Shown: positions 36,272 through 50,995 of the stretch, piece after piece
Layout: every line of letters begins with the position of its first letter
How positions within the stretch are numbered: position 1 is the stretch's first letter
NCBI RefSeq assembly: GCF_014635325.1
Contig: NZ_BMCT01000012.1
Location: 100,792 to 164,791 of the forward strand
Direction: 5' to 3'
DNA length: 64,000 bases
From: Azorhizobium oxalatiphilum
GTDB lineage: Bacteria; Pseudomonadota; Alphaproteobacteria; Rhizobiales; Xanthobacteraceae
Notes under the pieces: generated by a model
Seen by the model: the letters and a program-made list of their open reading frames with translations, nothing else
Database searches by the model: none
Told to the model about the DNA's origin: nothing
Position numbers and translations under genes: made by a program

Positions 36272-37150
36272 TCAGGCGGCCGCGAACAGCGGCCGCTCGC
36301 GGCGCAGTTCCTCTTCGATCACCTGCTCCACCTGATCGAGAGCCGGCGGCCGGCTCTCGGCGCGGGCATAGAGCATGTATTCGAATTGCGGCAGCGGCGG
36401 CGTGCCGAGATCGCTCACCGTCATGAGGTCCGGCCGCAGGGCGCGGGCCGAGCGCACGGTGATGCCGAGGCCCGCCCCCACCGCCGCCATGACGCCGGGC
36501 AGGCTCGGGCTGGTGAGGGCGATGCGGAAGGCGCGCCCCGCGGTGGATAGAGCCGAGATGCCGGCGCTGCGGAAGATGCAGGGGCTCTCGAACATCAGCA
36601 GCGGCACCGGCTCCTCCGGATCGAGGCGCAGGTGACGGGCACCGATCCAGCACATCTGCTCACGCATCACCGTGCGGGCGGGCAGATCGGTTTCCACCCG
36701 GTAGCCGGCGGCGAGATCGAGATCACCGGCCCGCAGCTTCTCGATCATCGTATTGGTGGAGCAGACGCGCACCGTGATCGGCGCGCCGGGAAAGGCGCTG
36801 CCGAGGCGAGCGAGAATGCGCTGGAGCGCCAGCTCGCCCACGTCCTGCACGAAGCCCAGCCGAAGCGGCTGCGAGAAATTGCCATGCACATGCTGGCCGA
36901 GCACGCGGTCGTTAAGATCGAGCAGGCGGCGGGCATCGTCCAGAAAGCCCTCGCCACGGGGGGTGAGCGCGACGCCCCGTCCCCGGCGTTCCACCACGGG
37001 AAAGCCCAGTTGCTCCGCCAGCCGGTCCATCTGCAGGCTGACGGCGGACTGGGTGCGCCCCACGCGCTGGGCAGCGGCGGAAATGGAGCCGAGCTCGGCC
37101 ACGGCAGCGAAACTGCGCAGCAGATCGAGATCAAGATTGCGGATGCTCAT
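36272..37150 (-). CDS. LysR-type transcriptional regulator
   Basis: 292-residue LTTR with an N-terminal winged HTH (LDLLRSFAAVAELGSISAAAQRVGRTQSAVSLQMDRL, about residues 6-43) and a C-terminal substrate-binding domain (around 90-285). It is divergent from a tautomerase gene with a 94-nt shared spacer, the standard setting for a LysR protein controlling its neighbour. The spacer is AT-rich compared with the surroundings. Effector unknown, possibly an aromatic or dicarboxylate intermediate. Confidence 0.93.
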   Translation of the reverse strand: MSIRNLDLDLLRSFAAVAELGSISAAAQRVGRTQSAVSLQMDRLAEQLGFPVVERRGRGVALTPRGEGFLDDARRLLDLNDRVLGQHVHGNFSQPLRLGFVQDVGELALQRILARLGSAFPGAPITVRVCSTNTMIEKLRAGDLDLAAGYRVETDLPARTVMREQMCWIGARHLRLDPEEPVPLLMFESPCIFRSAGISALSTAGRAFRIALTSPSLPGVMAAVGAGLGITVRSARALRPDLMTVSDLGTPPLPQFEYMLYARAESRPPALDQVEQVIEEELRRERPLFAAA

Positions 37151-37244
37151 TTTATGAGTCTTTCGAAATTCTCAATCAAGATCATTCAATTTTTCTCATA
37201 ATGCAAGCAGGGCTAGGGTCGCGCCATCTCAACAGGAGGCGGTC

Positions 37245-37649
37245 ATGCCCATTCTCAACGTGAAGATTTCCGCATCGCGGCCGGTGGATGTCCCGCAGGT
37301 GGCGGCCACTTTGTCGCAGCTCACGCATCAGATCCTCCACAAGGATCCGAACCTCACGGCGGTGGCCATCGACCTTGTACCGCCGGCGCAATGGTTCATC
37401 GCCGGCACGTCGCTGGCGGAGGCCGGCGTCGCCAGTTTCTGGCTGGATATCGTGGCGGTGGATGGAACCAACACCAAGGATGAGAAGGCGGCTTATGTGG
37501 CGGCGGTGTTCGAGGCCATGTCGGCGCTCATCGGTCCCCTGCATACGGAGAGCTATGTGCTGGTGCGCGAAGTGAAGGCCGATGCCTATGGCTATGGCGG
37601 CCTGACGCAGGAGCGGCGCTATGTGGAAAGAAAGATGAAGGCGGCGTAA
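37245..37649 (+). CDS. Tautomerase superfamily protein
   Basis: 134-residue 4-oxalocrotonate tautomerase-like enzyme. The catalytic N-terminal proline exposed after removal of Met is present (MPILNVKISAS). At 134 residues it is twice the length of classical 4-OT, the size of the longer MSAD/CHMI-like tautomerases formed by fused half-units; a second proline nucleophile is not seen in the middle. GGAGG lies 6 nt upstream. Divergent from the LysR gene and probably under its control. Substrate unknown. Confidence 0.85.
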   Translation: MPILNVKISASRPVDVPQVAATLSQLTHQILHKDPNLTAVAIDLVPPAQWFIAGTSLAEAGVASFWLDIVAVDGTNTKDEKAAYVAAVFEAMSALIGPLHTESYVLVREVKADAYGYGGLTQERRYVERKMKAA

Positions 37650-37681
37650 ACGCAGAACAGGCTAAAACAGGCCGAAATTAA

Positions 37682-38944
<1,263 letters not shown>

Positions 38945-38980
38945 GGAGCGGCCTGCGCGTTTCCCGACCATTCGGACAGC

Positions 38981-39016
38981 AAAAAGGGCCGGCGGATCAC
39001 TCCGCCGGCCCTTTCT
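38981..39016. terminator. Strong terminator after ccrM
   Basis: A perfect 14-bp stem (38983-38996 with 39001... to 39014) and 4-nt loop, with a T-rich 3' side on the plus strand and an A run on the left that would give T on the minus strand. Serves ccrM and probably the convergent small gene. Confidence 0.88.
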
Positions 39017-39070
39017 CATTTCCCGTCACCGATACGCAAAACTAAGCGACGGGAACGCGTCCTCAGATCC

Positions 39071-39364
39071 TCACAGGCGGGAAGGGATGCCGCTGTGGGA
39101 CGGGCCGGAATGAGCGTCCTTGTCCGAGAAGGGGCCGACGATCTGGTCATTGGCGCTCGCCGGACGGGCCGTGCGGGCGGTGGGAGCAGCGGTCAGCGGC
39201 AGCAGGCTCTCGTTGGTGCGATACACCGTGGCGGCCGGGGCGCTCTGGGCGAGCACCGCGTAATTGTCGCGGTTGGCCTGCGAGACATATTCGTCCGCCG
39301 AGGCGGCGCCCGAGAAGGCAAGGCCGGCAACGAGGGCGAGAGCAGCATAAGACATCGTACGCAT
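39071..39364 (-). CDS. Small secreted protein of unknown function
   Basis: 97-residue protein: an N-terminal signal peptide (RTMSYAALALVAGLAFSGAASADE, cleaved near residue 22) and a short mature part with no recognised motif, rich in Ala, Ser and Pro and ending SHSGIPSRL. AAGGAG lies 7 nt upstream of the ATG at 39364, which supports a real gene; the longer frame to 39457 is not needed. Isolated, convergent with ccrM. Confidence 0.7.
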   Translation of the reverse strand: MRTMSYAALALVAGLAFSGAASADEYVSQANRDNYAVLAQSAPAATVYRTNESLLPLTAAPTARTARPASANDQIVGPFSDKDAHSGPSHSGIPSRL

Positions 39365-39757
39365 GGGGGTTCTCCTTGATTTTGAGCGGAGCGTCGTTGA
39401 GTGGCGCCCCGTGTCGAGGTGGGAGATAGACCCGCATTGCCTCGGGATAATCAGCAAAACGCGAAACTGATTATCTCGAAAATGGCAGCAATCCAGAACG
39501 CCTGTTGCGGCGTTACAGCGGCCCTTCGCAGGGCCCGTGGGAGCTTCACAGGCTCCATGGATATTGATTATTGATCTTTAATTTCAATGGCTTGATCGAC
39601 TTGTTCCGGGCCGGCAATGCCTCGCCCCAACACATGCCATGTCAGCCCGGCGTATCGCCGCCTCAGCCACCTGCCGGAGCGGCAGATGCGATGGCACGAT
39701 TTCGTGAGGCCGGTTGTGAATGGGGAGCTTGCCACCCGATCTGGAGGTCGAACGCGC
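39365..39757. other. Intergenic region between a small secreted-protein gene and mutY
   Basis: About 390 nt. No credible gene. It contains the long inverted repeat at 39442-39479 and a second short hairpin near 39521-39555. Confidence 0.5.
39442..39479. promoter_or_regulatory. 13-bp inverted repeat upstream of the small secreted-protein gene
   Basis: TCGGGATAATCAG (39442-39454) and CTGATTATCTCGA (39467-39479) pair with 12 of 13 positions matched and a 12-nt spacer, 78 nt upstream of the start. It may be an operator for an unknown dimeric regulator; the symmetry is too long for chance in a short spacer. Confidence 0.4.
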
Positions 39758-40843
39758 TCAGGCGCCCTCGATCCGCCCGTGGGCGAGGATCTTGCGCATC
39801 ACGCTTGGCAGGGCCTCGCGGGAAAAGTCCTTCGGCAGCACCCAGCGGCAGCCATCCGGCGCGGGCGTACGGGCGGGAAGATCCGCCCGCCACACATCCA
39901 GCGACAGCGCGAAATGAGTGAAGACATGCGCCACACTGCCCGGCAGCTTGCGCCAGTTCACCGCGAAGGGCGCATGGCTCTGCGGCGCCACAGGCACCGG
40001 ACCCCAGGGGGTGGAGGGCACCTCGGTCATCTTCGCCAGCAGGCCCTTGTCGGGGCGGGTGCGCAGCAGCACCGCCCCATCCGCACGCACCGCGAGGAAG
40101 GCCACGCCCGCGCGTTCCGGCCGCTCGGTCTTGGGGGCCTTGACGGGATAGCGGGCGGGATCGCCCCCGGCGCGGGCGGTGCACGGGTCCATCCAGGGGC
40201 AGAGCGGGCAGGCGGGAGAACGGGGCGTGCAGATGGTGGCGCCGAGATCCATCATCGCCTGCGCGAAATCGCCCGGCCGTCGGGCGGGGGTGAGGGCGGC
40301 AGCCAGCGCCTTGATACGGGGTTTGGACTTCGGCAGAGGCTCGTCCACCGAATAAAGCCGGCTCACTACCCGCTCGATATTGCCGTCCACGGGGCTGGCC
40401 TTGAGGTCGAAGGCGATGGAGGCAATGGCGGCGGCGGTATAGGGGCCGATGCCGGGCAGTTCGAGCAGCACGTCTTCGTCAGCCGGGAAGTGTCCGCCGT
40501 GGCGCTCTACCACGGCTTTCGCGCAGGCGTGCAGGTTGCGGGCGCGGGCGTAATAGCCGAGCCCCGCCCAGGCCGAGAGCACCTCTTCCAGCGGTGCGGC
40601 GGCGAGGTCTGCCACCGTGGGCCAGCGGCGGGTGAAGTCGATGAAATAAGGGCCGACCGCCTTCACCGTGGTCTGCTGGAGCATGATCTCGGAGAGGAAG
40701 ACGTGATAGGGATCGGCGGTTCGTCCCGGCTCGGCACGCCAGGGCAGGCGGCGGCGGTGGCGGTCATACCAGGCGAGCAAATCGGCGGGGCGGGGGGCGG
40801 CCTTCTGGTCGAGGGCGCGGACTGGTAAGGTCGCGGAAATCAT
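39758..40843 (-). CDS. mutY: A/G-specific adenine glycosylase MutY
   Basis: 361-residue base-excision enzyme removing adenine opposite 8-oxoguanine. Seen: the HhH-GPD core with catalytic E52 in SEIMLQQTTV, the hairpin LPGIGPYTAAAI and the catalytic aspartate of PVDGNIERV, the 4Fe-4S cysteines in ICTPRSPACPLCPWMDPC, and a C-terminal NUDIX-like recognition domain (about 235-355). ATG 40843 starts the protein; the frame to 40978 overlaps the divergent dciA-like gene. Mutagenesis protection under oxidative stress. Confidence 0.97.
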   Translation of the reverse strand: MISATLPVRALDQKAAPRPADLLAWYDRHRRRLPWRAEPGRTADPYHVFLSEIMLQQTTVKAVGPYFIDFTRRWPTVADLAAAPLEEVLSAWAGLGYYARARNLHACAKAVVERHGGHFPADEDVLLELPGIGPYTAAAIASIAFDLKASPVDGNIERVVSRLYSVDEPLPKSKPRIKALAAALTPARRPGDFAQAMMDLGATICTPRSPACPLCPWMDPCTARAGGDPARYPVKAPKTERPERAGVAFLAVRADGAVLLRTRPDKGLLAKMTEVPSTPWGPVPVAPQSHAPFAVNWRKLPGSVAHVFTHFALSLDVWRADLPARTPAPDGCRWVLPKDFSREALPSVMRKILAHGRIEGA

Positions 40844-40926
40844 GGTGCCACCGTGCCGGGCTGCGCCGGCTCCCGCAAGAGGCCCGTGCAACGGGCGTCC
40901 GCATTTCTGAAGGATCAGGCCTTTCC

Positions 40927-41409
40927 ATGTACAGACCGAGGAAGCAGGTGCGCCCGCTGGCCGATCTGATCGGGCCAAGCATCGCCGATGCGCTGGGGCG
41001 GGCCGGCTTCTCCGTGGTGGAGATCGTCACCCATTGGGACGACATCGTGGGGCCGGACCTCGCCCCCCGCACCCTGCCGCTGAAGATGCAGTGGCCGAAC
41101 CGGCAGAATAACGAGCCGGCCACCCTCGTGGTGCGCGTGGAGGGGCCATATGCCATCGAGCTGCAATATGCGGCACCTGTCGTGGTGGAGCGGATCAACG
41201 CCTATTTCGGCTGGCGTTGCGTCGGCCGGCTGGCCCTGCGGCAGGGGCCGGTGCCGCCGCGCATCGGCCCGCCGCCAAAGCCGGTGGAGCCCTCGGCGGC
41301 TGAACTGGCGGATATTCGGCATGATCTGAAGCTCACCGAGGACGATGCCCTTTCGGCCTCGCTGGCCCGTCTTGGCGCATTGGTGCGGCGTGAGCGCCGC
41401 GGCCGGTGA
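40927..41409 (+). CDS. DUF721 (DciA-like) protein
   Basis: 160-residue DUF721 protein. DciA members act as bacterial replicative-helicase operators where DnaC is missing, which is the case for most alphaproteobacteria. Seen: VRPLADLIGPSIADALGRAGFSVVEIVTHWDDIVG at the start and LVVRVEGPYAIELQYAAPVVVERINAYFG in the core. It is divergent from mutY (84-nt spacer) and in front of the dsbA gene, a conserved Hyphomicrobiales neighbourhood. Confidence 0.88.
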   Translation: MYRPRKQVRPLADLIGPSIADALGRAGFSVVEIVTHWDDIVGPDLAPRTLPLKMQWPNRQNNEPATLVVRVEGPYAIELQYAAPVVVERINAYFGWRCVGRLALRQGPVPPRIGPPPKPVEPSAAELADIRHDLKLTEDDALSASLARLGALVRRERRGR

Positions 41410-41550
41410 GGGCGCAGATTCGGCAAAGCGCCGGCCGGTGCAGCGCCGGAGTTAAGTGCTGCGCCGCAAAAGGTGATCGGGAACCATTTGCCGCCGCATC
41501 CCTGCCATGTTAGCGCGATCCTGTCTGCGCCGAACGTTCCGGAGACTTTC

Positions 41551-42237
41551 ATGTTGGTTCATCGTCGTCGTTTCCTCGAGGGAATCGGCCTTCTCGCCCT
41601 GGCCGCCGGCGTCGGCATGCCGCTCGCCCGTCTCGTGGGCTTTTCCCCGGATTTCGTGAGCAGCGCGGCGGCCCAGACGGCCGATGCGGCCAAGCTGACG
41701 GCGCCCGCCGCCAGCCCCCTGCCGGTCAAGTCCCTCGGCGACCCCAAGGCGCCCGTGACGATCATCGAATATGCCTCGATGACCTGCAGCCACTGCGCTC
41801 ACTTCGCCACCACGACCTTCCCGACCCTGAAGACCAAATATATCGACACGGGCAAGGTTTATTACGTGCTGCGCGAATTCCCGTTCGATCCGGTCTCGAC
41901 GGCGGCGTTCATGCTCGCCCGCTGCGTGCCGGACGACAAGTATTTCCCCATGGTGGACACGCTGTTCGAGACCCAGAGCGCCTGGGCCTTCAGCCAGAAC
42001 CCGGCCGCCGGGCTGCTCACCGTCGCCAAGCAGGCGGGCCTGAGCGAGGCGGACTTCGAGAAGTGCCTGTCCGACCGGGCTCTCGCCGAGAAGGTTCAGG
42101 CCAGCGCTCAGTATGGCAACAAGGAACTGGGCGTGGATTCCACCCCCACCTTCTTCATCAATGGCAAGAAGGTGCCGGGCGCCATCACGGTGGCGGATCT
42201 CGACAAGGAACTGGAGCCCCTGCTGAAGGGCAAGTGA
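41551..42237 (+). CDS. DsbA family periplasmic thiol-disulfide oxidoreductase
   Basis: 228-residue exported DsbA-fold protein. The signal is HRRRFLEGIGLLALAAGVGMP, with an arginine run compatible with Sec or Tat export. The redox motif is CSHC in YASMTCSHCAHF, and the cis-proline loop is VDSTPTFFING. It oxidises periplasmic cysteines or acts in cytochrome or virulence-type maturation. GGAG lies 8 nt before the ATG at 41551. It ends at a clear terminator. In many relatives a smc gene follows; here an unrelated gene converges. Confidence 0.92.
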   Translation: MLVHRRRFLEGIGLLALAAGVGMPLARLVGFSPDFVSSAAAQTADAAKLTAPAASPLPVKSLGDPKAPVTIIEYASMTCSHCAHFATTTFPTLKTKYIDTGKVYYVLREFPFDPVSTAAFMLARCVPDDKYFPMVDTLFETQSAWAFSQNPAAGLLTVAKQAGLSEADFEKCLSDRALAEKVQASAQYGNKELGVDSTPTFFINGKKVPGAITVADLDKELEPLLKGK

Positions 42238-42266
42238 GCCCGGTCAGCAGTTCCTCTCAAACGAAG

Positions 42267-42296
42267 AAGGCGGGTGCCGTGGCGCCCGCCTTTTTT
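42267..42296 (+). terminator. Terminator after dsbA
   Basis: A G/C stem with one G-T pair (42267-42278 with 42281-42292) and a six-T run (42291-42296), which directly abuts the stop codon of the converging gene. Confidence 0.9.
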
Positions 42297-42889
42297 CATT
42301 CGCCGTCGGGATTGTTGGGATCGGGCGCCAGCGGCCCGCGCGGGACGGTGGGCGGCGGAGTGCCGACCAGCGATCCGCTGCCGATGAGCGATCCGCTTTC
42401 CACCACCGGCGGACGCGGCGTCGAGGGCGCGGGGCGCGACGACACCACCTGACCGGAATAGGCGTCCACGGCGAGAAGCACCCGGCCTTCGGCCGACTGG
42501 GCATAGACGTAATAATAGCCCTGCGAGAATTTCGGCGGCGTCACCTGCGCATAGCCGGCGCTGCCGACGATGGCCTGCACCTGGTCCGGCGGGATGCGCG
42601 GAGCGCCGGGTGGCATGGGGCCTTGCGGCTGGCCGTTGGTGATCGGCACATCCACATAGGGTTGTACGAAGACCGGCGGCTGGTTGTTGCCGCCGCCATG
42701 CCACTGGCCGCCGCCATTGCAGCCGAGGCAGGGCTGGGGCGCGCCACCCCCACTGTTCCAGTTGCCCCCCGGATAGCCATTGTAGCCACCGCCGCCACCG
42801 GGCGGGGCGAAGGTGACGCCGCGCTCGGCGGCGAGGAGCGGCGTTGCGGGCAGGGCGAGGAGGACGGCAAGGCTAAGAACCAGCCGCAT
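42296..42889 (-). CDS. Exported Gly/Pro-rich protein of unknown function
   Basis: About 197 residues. A signal peptide (MRLVLSLAVLLALPATPLLA) is followed by a glycine-, asparagine- and proline-rich region (GGGGGYNGYPGGNW, cysteines in QPCLGCNGGGQ) and a short folded-looking segment around SQGYYYVYAQSAEGRVLLAVDAYSGQVV. The C-terminus is Pro/Ser-rich. No family recognised. Starting at ATG 42889 puts the signal peptide at the N-terminus; ATG 42952 (218 residues) is the alternative. Its stop codon touches the dsbA terminator. Confidence 0.65.
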   Translation of the reverse strand: MRLVLSLAVLLALPATPLLAAERGVTFAPPGGGGGYNGYPGGNWNSGGGAPQPCLGCNGGGQWHGGGNNQPPVFVQPYVDVPITNGQPQGPMPPGAPRIPPDQVQAIVGSAGYAQVTPPKFSQGYYYVYAQSAEGRVLLAVDAYSGQVVSSRPAPSTPRPPVVESGSLIGSGSLVGTPPPTVPRGPLAPDPNNPDGE

Positions 42890-43376
42890 GGCGGGCTGGC
42901 GACTGGCGCATTTGGTCGCGCGCTGGCCGTGAAGAACAGGGTGGGACGTCATGGCCGGTTCCGTGCAGTTCCGTTCGAACGGCGGGCATCGTAGCGTGCG
43001 AGGATTGCGGGAGGCTGGGAATTCCTTAAGGGAAGAGGCCGAAAGCCGGCGGCTTCGGGGCGTGGGCCAATTCCTGCCAACGGGTATGCGATAGGGCTGT
43101 TCGCAATAGCGTTGCGCAAAAGGGGTGTTCCTCGTACCGTTGTTGCGCCTGCGAGGGGCCTCGCGCAATTTATGCAGCCCGAGCATGGCTCGTCCACATT
43201 AGGACGCTTGTAGACAGGCCGCTTTTCTGTCATGTTTCTAGAGATAGGGCAGTCCTGCTGCCCTATCGGCGTCCCCTTCAGCGTTTTTGAGCGTACGTTC
43301 TAGCGAGCGTGCGCTTTCGTGCGCGGGGGTATGGGAGTGGCTGATCGGCCCACGGCCGACATGGGAGAAGTTCGAG
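42890..43376. other. Intergenic region upstream of gltB
   Basis: About 490 nt between divergent genes. No convincing gene. It contains the hairpin at 43243-43267 and presumably the gltB promoter, which I could not place with confidence. Confidence 0.5.
43243..43267 (+). promoter_or_regulatory. Hairpin in the gltB leader region
   Basis: Perfect 10-bp inverted repeat GATAGGGCAG / CTGCCCTATC with a 5-nt loop, 110 nt upstream of gltB. A TTTTT run lies 16 nt further on, not directly at the stem, so it is not a standard terminator. It may be a leader structure or an operator. Confidence 0.35.
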
Positions 43377-48068
<4,692 letters not shown>

Positions 48069-48281
48069 GCCGAACCGGGGCAGGGCGGCGCCTTATCGCG
48101 CCAGCCCTGCTTTCCCCCTGACGGGGGTCGTCCTCTCCGATCCGAGCCATTGCGTCCCGCGCCAGCGAGAGGGCTGGTGCGCGCAGAAAGTGCCGGGTCG
48201 AGAGTCCTCAAGCTGGAACAATTCTTGTATTTGGAGCTTCTGGCGCGGTGCGCGCGACGAGGCTCCGCGGAGGGGTGTCTG

Positions 48282-49706
48282 ATGGGTAAGGTCACGGGTT
48301 TCCTGGAGATCGATCGGCGCGATCAGAAGTATCAGCCGGCGTCCGATCGTATTCGGCACTTCCGCGAGTTCACGCTGGCGCTGCCCGAAACCGAAGTGGG
48401 CAATCAGGCGGCACGCTGCATGGATTGCGGCATCCCCTTCTGCCATGGCGACACCGGCTGCCCGGTTCATAACCAGATCCCGGACTGGAACGACCTCGTC
48501 TATAATGGCGAGTGGGAGGAGGCGCTGCGCAACCTCCATTCCACGAACAATTTCCCCGAGTTCACCGGCCGCGTCTGCCCCGCCCCGTGCGAGGAAGCCT
48601 GCACGCTGAACCTCGAGGACATGCCCGTCACCATCAAGACGGTGGAGCAGTCCATCATCGACAAGGGCTGGAAGATGGGCTGGGTGAAGCCCGAGCTTCC
48701 CGCCCAGCGCACCGGCCGTTCCGTGGCCGTGGTGGGCTCCGGCCCCGCCGGCATGGCGGCGGCCCAGCAACTTGCCCGCGCCGGCCACGACGTGCATGTG
48801 TTCGAGCGCGAGCCCAAGGCCGGCGGCCTGCTGCGCTACGGCATTCCTGACTTCAAGATGGAGAAGCACCACATCGACCGCCGCGTGGCGCAGATGGAGG
48901 CCGAGGGCGTCACCTTCCACTATGGTGTGAACGTGGGCGTCACCAAGCCGGTGCAGGAACTGCTGGACACCTATGACGCCGTGCTGCTGTGCGGCGGTGC
49001 GGAAGCTCCCCGTGATCCCAAGCTGCCGGGGCAGGAGCTGGAAGGCGTGCATTTCGCCATGCCTTATCTCGTCCAGCAGAACCGCCGTGTGGGCCATGAG
49101 GACACCGGCCGTGAGCACCCGCTGCTGTCGTCCGGCCGCCATGTGGTGGTGGTGGGCGGCGGCGACACCGCCTCCGACTGCGTGGGCACCGCCTTCCGTC
49201 AGGGCGCGCTCTCCGTGACCCAGCTCGACATCCGCCCGGTTCCTCCCATGAAGGAGAACAAGCTGGCGGTGTGGCCCTACTGGCCGACCAAGTTCCGCAC
49301 CTCGTCCTCGCAGGCTGAGGGCGCAGATCGCGAGTTCGCCTGCGCCACGCTCGGCATCGAGGGCCGCAACGGCCGCGTCACTGGCGTGAAGTGCGCCCGC
49401 GTGGATCATCAGCGCAAGCCCATCCCCGGCACGGAGTTCGTGCTGCGGGCCGATCTCGTCTTCCTCGCCATCGGCTTCGCCAGCCCCATCCATGCGGGCA
49501 TGCTCCAGCAGTCGGGCGCGGCGCTTGATGGTCGCGGCAATCTGAAGGCGGACGAGACCGAGTATCTGACCTCTGTGCCCAAGCTCTATGCAGCGGGCGA
49601 CATGCGGCGTGGCCAGTCGCTGGTGGTGTGGGCCATCCGCGAGGGCCGTCAGGCGGCTCATTCCATCGACAAGGCGCTGATGGGCGCCACCACCCTGCCG
49701 CGCTGA
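48282..49706 (+). CDS. gltD: Glutamate synthase (NADPH) small subunit
   Basis: 474-residue beta subunit transferring electrons from NADPH through FAD and Fe-S clusters to GltB. Seen: the N-terminal cysteines [20 protein letters not shown], the FAD loop [20 protein letters not shown], the NADPH-binding [20 protein letters not shown] and the C-terminal [21 protein letters not shown] lies before ATG 48282; the frame to 48150 adds nothing conserved. Ends in a strong terminator. Confidence 0.98.
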   Translation: MGKVTGFLEIDRRDQKYQPASDRIRHFREFTLALPETEVGNQAARCMDCGIPFCHGDTGCPVHNQIPDWNDLVYNGEWEEALRNLHSTNNFPEFTGRVCPAPCEEACTLNLEDMPVTIKTVEQSIIDKGWKMGWVKPELPAQRTGRSVAVVGSGPAGMAAAQQLARAGHDVHVFEREPKAGGLLRYGIPDFKMEKHHIDRRVAQMEAEGVTFHYGVNVGVTKPVQELLDTYDAVLLCGGAEAPRDPKLPGQELEGVHFAMPYLVQQNRRVGHEDTGREHPLLSSGRHVVVVGGGDTASDCVGTAFRQGALSVTQLDIRPVPPMKENKLAVWPYWPTKFRTSSSQAEGADREFACATLGIEGRNGRVTGVKCARVDHQRKPIPGTEFVLRADLVFLAIGFASPIHAGMLQQSGAALDGRGNLKADETEYLTSVPKLYAAGDMRRGQSLVVWAIREGRQAAHSIDKALMGATTLPR

Positions 49707-49730
49707 GCGGCGCGGGCCTTCCGAAAACGA

Positions 49731-49756
49731 AACGGCCGGGCGTGAGCCCGGCCGTT
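49731..49756 (+). terminator. gltBD terminator
   Basis: A perfect 11-bp stem (49731-49741 with 49746-49756) and 4-nt loop, 25 nt after gltD; T-rich on both sides, so it may also serve the convergent membrane-protein gene. Confidence 0.75.
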
Positions 49757-49784
49757 CTGCGTTTCAGGGATCGGCTACGGCGGA

Positions 49785-50366
49785 TCAGAAGGCGTAGATC
49801 GCCACCACGAAGCCGAGGATCACGATGGCCAGCATGCCGAGCGTGACGAGGCCGAGACGCTTCTCGATGAAGGTGCGGGCCGCCGGTCCGTAGCGGTGCA
49901 GGATGGCGGCGAGAATGAAGAAGCGCAGGCCGCGCGTGATCACCGACAGCACGATGAACCAGAACAGATTGTAGTTGGCGAAGCCCGAGGTGATCGTCAC
50001 CAGCTTGTAGGGGATGGGAGTGAGCCCCTTCAGCAGGATCACCCAATGCCCGTAATGGGCATAGGCCTCGCGGAACACTTCCACCTTCTGGCCGTAGCCA
50101 TAGAGGTTGATGAGCCACAGGCCGAGGCTGTCATAGAGCAGGGCGCCGATCGCATAGCCCACGAGGCCGCCGAGTACCGAGCAGATTGTGGCGATGAGCG
50201 CGTACTGCCAGGCCTTTTCCGGCCGGGCGAGGGTCATGGGCACCTGCAGCACGTCCGGCGGCACGGGGAAGATGGAGCTCTCCGCGAAGGCCACGATGCC
50301 CAGCGCCCACGGCGCCGACGGCTTGGACGAATAAGCGATCACCCAATCATAAAGCTTGCGAAGCAT
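49785..50366 (-). CDS. YqaA/DedA-type (VTT domain) membrane protein
   Basis: 193-residue inner-membrane protein of the VTT/SNARE-associated superfamily (YqaA branch). Seen: FAESSIFPVPPDVLQVPMTLARPEK, the re-entrant-loop signature of the family, YAIGALLYDSLGLW, KGLTPIPYKLVTITSGFANYN and a terminal hydrophobic helix. DedA-superfamily members are lipid scramblases or flippases; the role of the YqaA branch is less known. Convergent with gltD. Confidence 0.92.
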   Translation of the reverse strand: MLRKLYDWVIAYSSKPSAPWALGIVAFAESSIFPVPPDVLQVPMTLARPEKAWQYALIATICSVLGGLVGYAIGALLYDSLGLWLINLYGYGQKVEVFREAYAHYGHWVILLKGLTPIPYKLVTITSGFANYNLFWFIVLSVITRGLRFFILAAILHRYGPAARTFIEKRLGLVTLGMLAIVILGFVVAIYAF

Positions 50367-50720
50367 GGAAAATCTTCACGCTGGAGGCTGAGGCGTGGAG
50401 CCGTGCGCGGCACCATGCTCCCTTTAAGTCCGGGCGAGTGAACCGGATCGGAACGTGCTCTAGACGCGCATCGGGCACCTGTCCAGCACGGCGAAAGTCG
50501 GCCGTGCTGTCGCGCAAACATCACGCTTCATGAAATGGCAACCCTAATGGCGGGAGTAGGGGAACCGTGTGGCGGCAACGTGCATTAACCGTCGCGAAGG
50601 CTGGACGGATTTCGTCCTATCTCTGAAGGAGAAATTAACGTTCTGCCAACGGATGCATGGGATTTTGCGAGCTTCCGCGCATGCCCGCGCACCGTTCAAC
50701 CCCTTGGGATGAGACCCGCC

Positions 50721-50837
50721 ATGTTGAAGCGTATCGCCGTGTTTGCAGTGCTGGTGCTGAGCTACGCGGTCAGCGGCATTGCGCTGAGCTCCGGGTCCAA
50801 CCAGGCCTCTGCGACGGTGGCCTCCACCGCCGAGTGA
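50721..50837 (+). CDS. Possible 38-residue exported peptide
   Basis: A short open frame made almost entirely of a signal-peptide-like sequence, LKRIAVFAVLVLSYAVSGIA, with a 15-residue tail rich in Ser/Ala/Thr. Small membrane-type peptides like this occur upstream of other genes in this order. The ribosome site is weak, so this may be chance. No family recognised. Confidence 0.35.
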   Translation: MLKRIAVFAVLVLSYAVSGIALSSGSNQASATVASTAE

Positions 50838-50896
50838 GCGCGACAAGTTATTGCTTGCCGCAAGTCCTTTCGCGGAGTGGCTCAGGCCAAAAGAAA

Positions 50897-50923
50897 CGCC
50901 GGCATCCCAGAAGAATGCCGGCG
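50897..50923 (-). terminator. Terminator of the PanE-family gene
   Basis: A perfect 9-bp stem (50897-50905 with 50915-50923) followed on the minus strand by a T-rich stretch; it lies 73 nt past the stop codon. A second hairpin (CCGGGGCC / CCCCGG around 50962-50980) sits between. Confidence 0.6.
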
Positions 50924-50995
50924 CAGTTGGCTTGGAGGTCATAAGTCGAGTTCAGGAAGCCGGGGCCTCTTCCGCCCCGGTTGAAGTCCTTGAAA

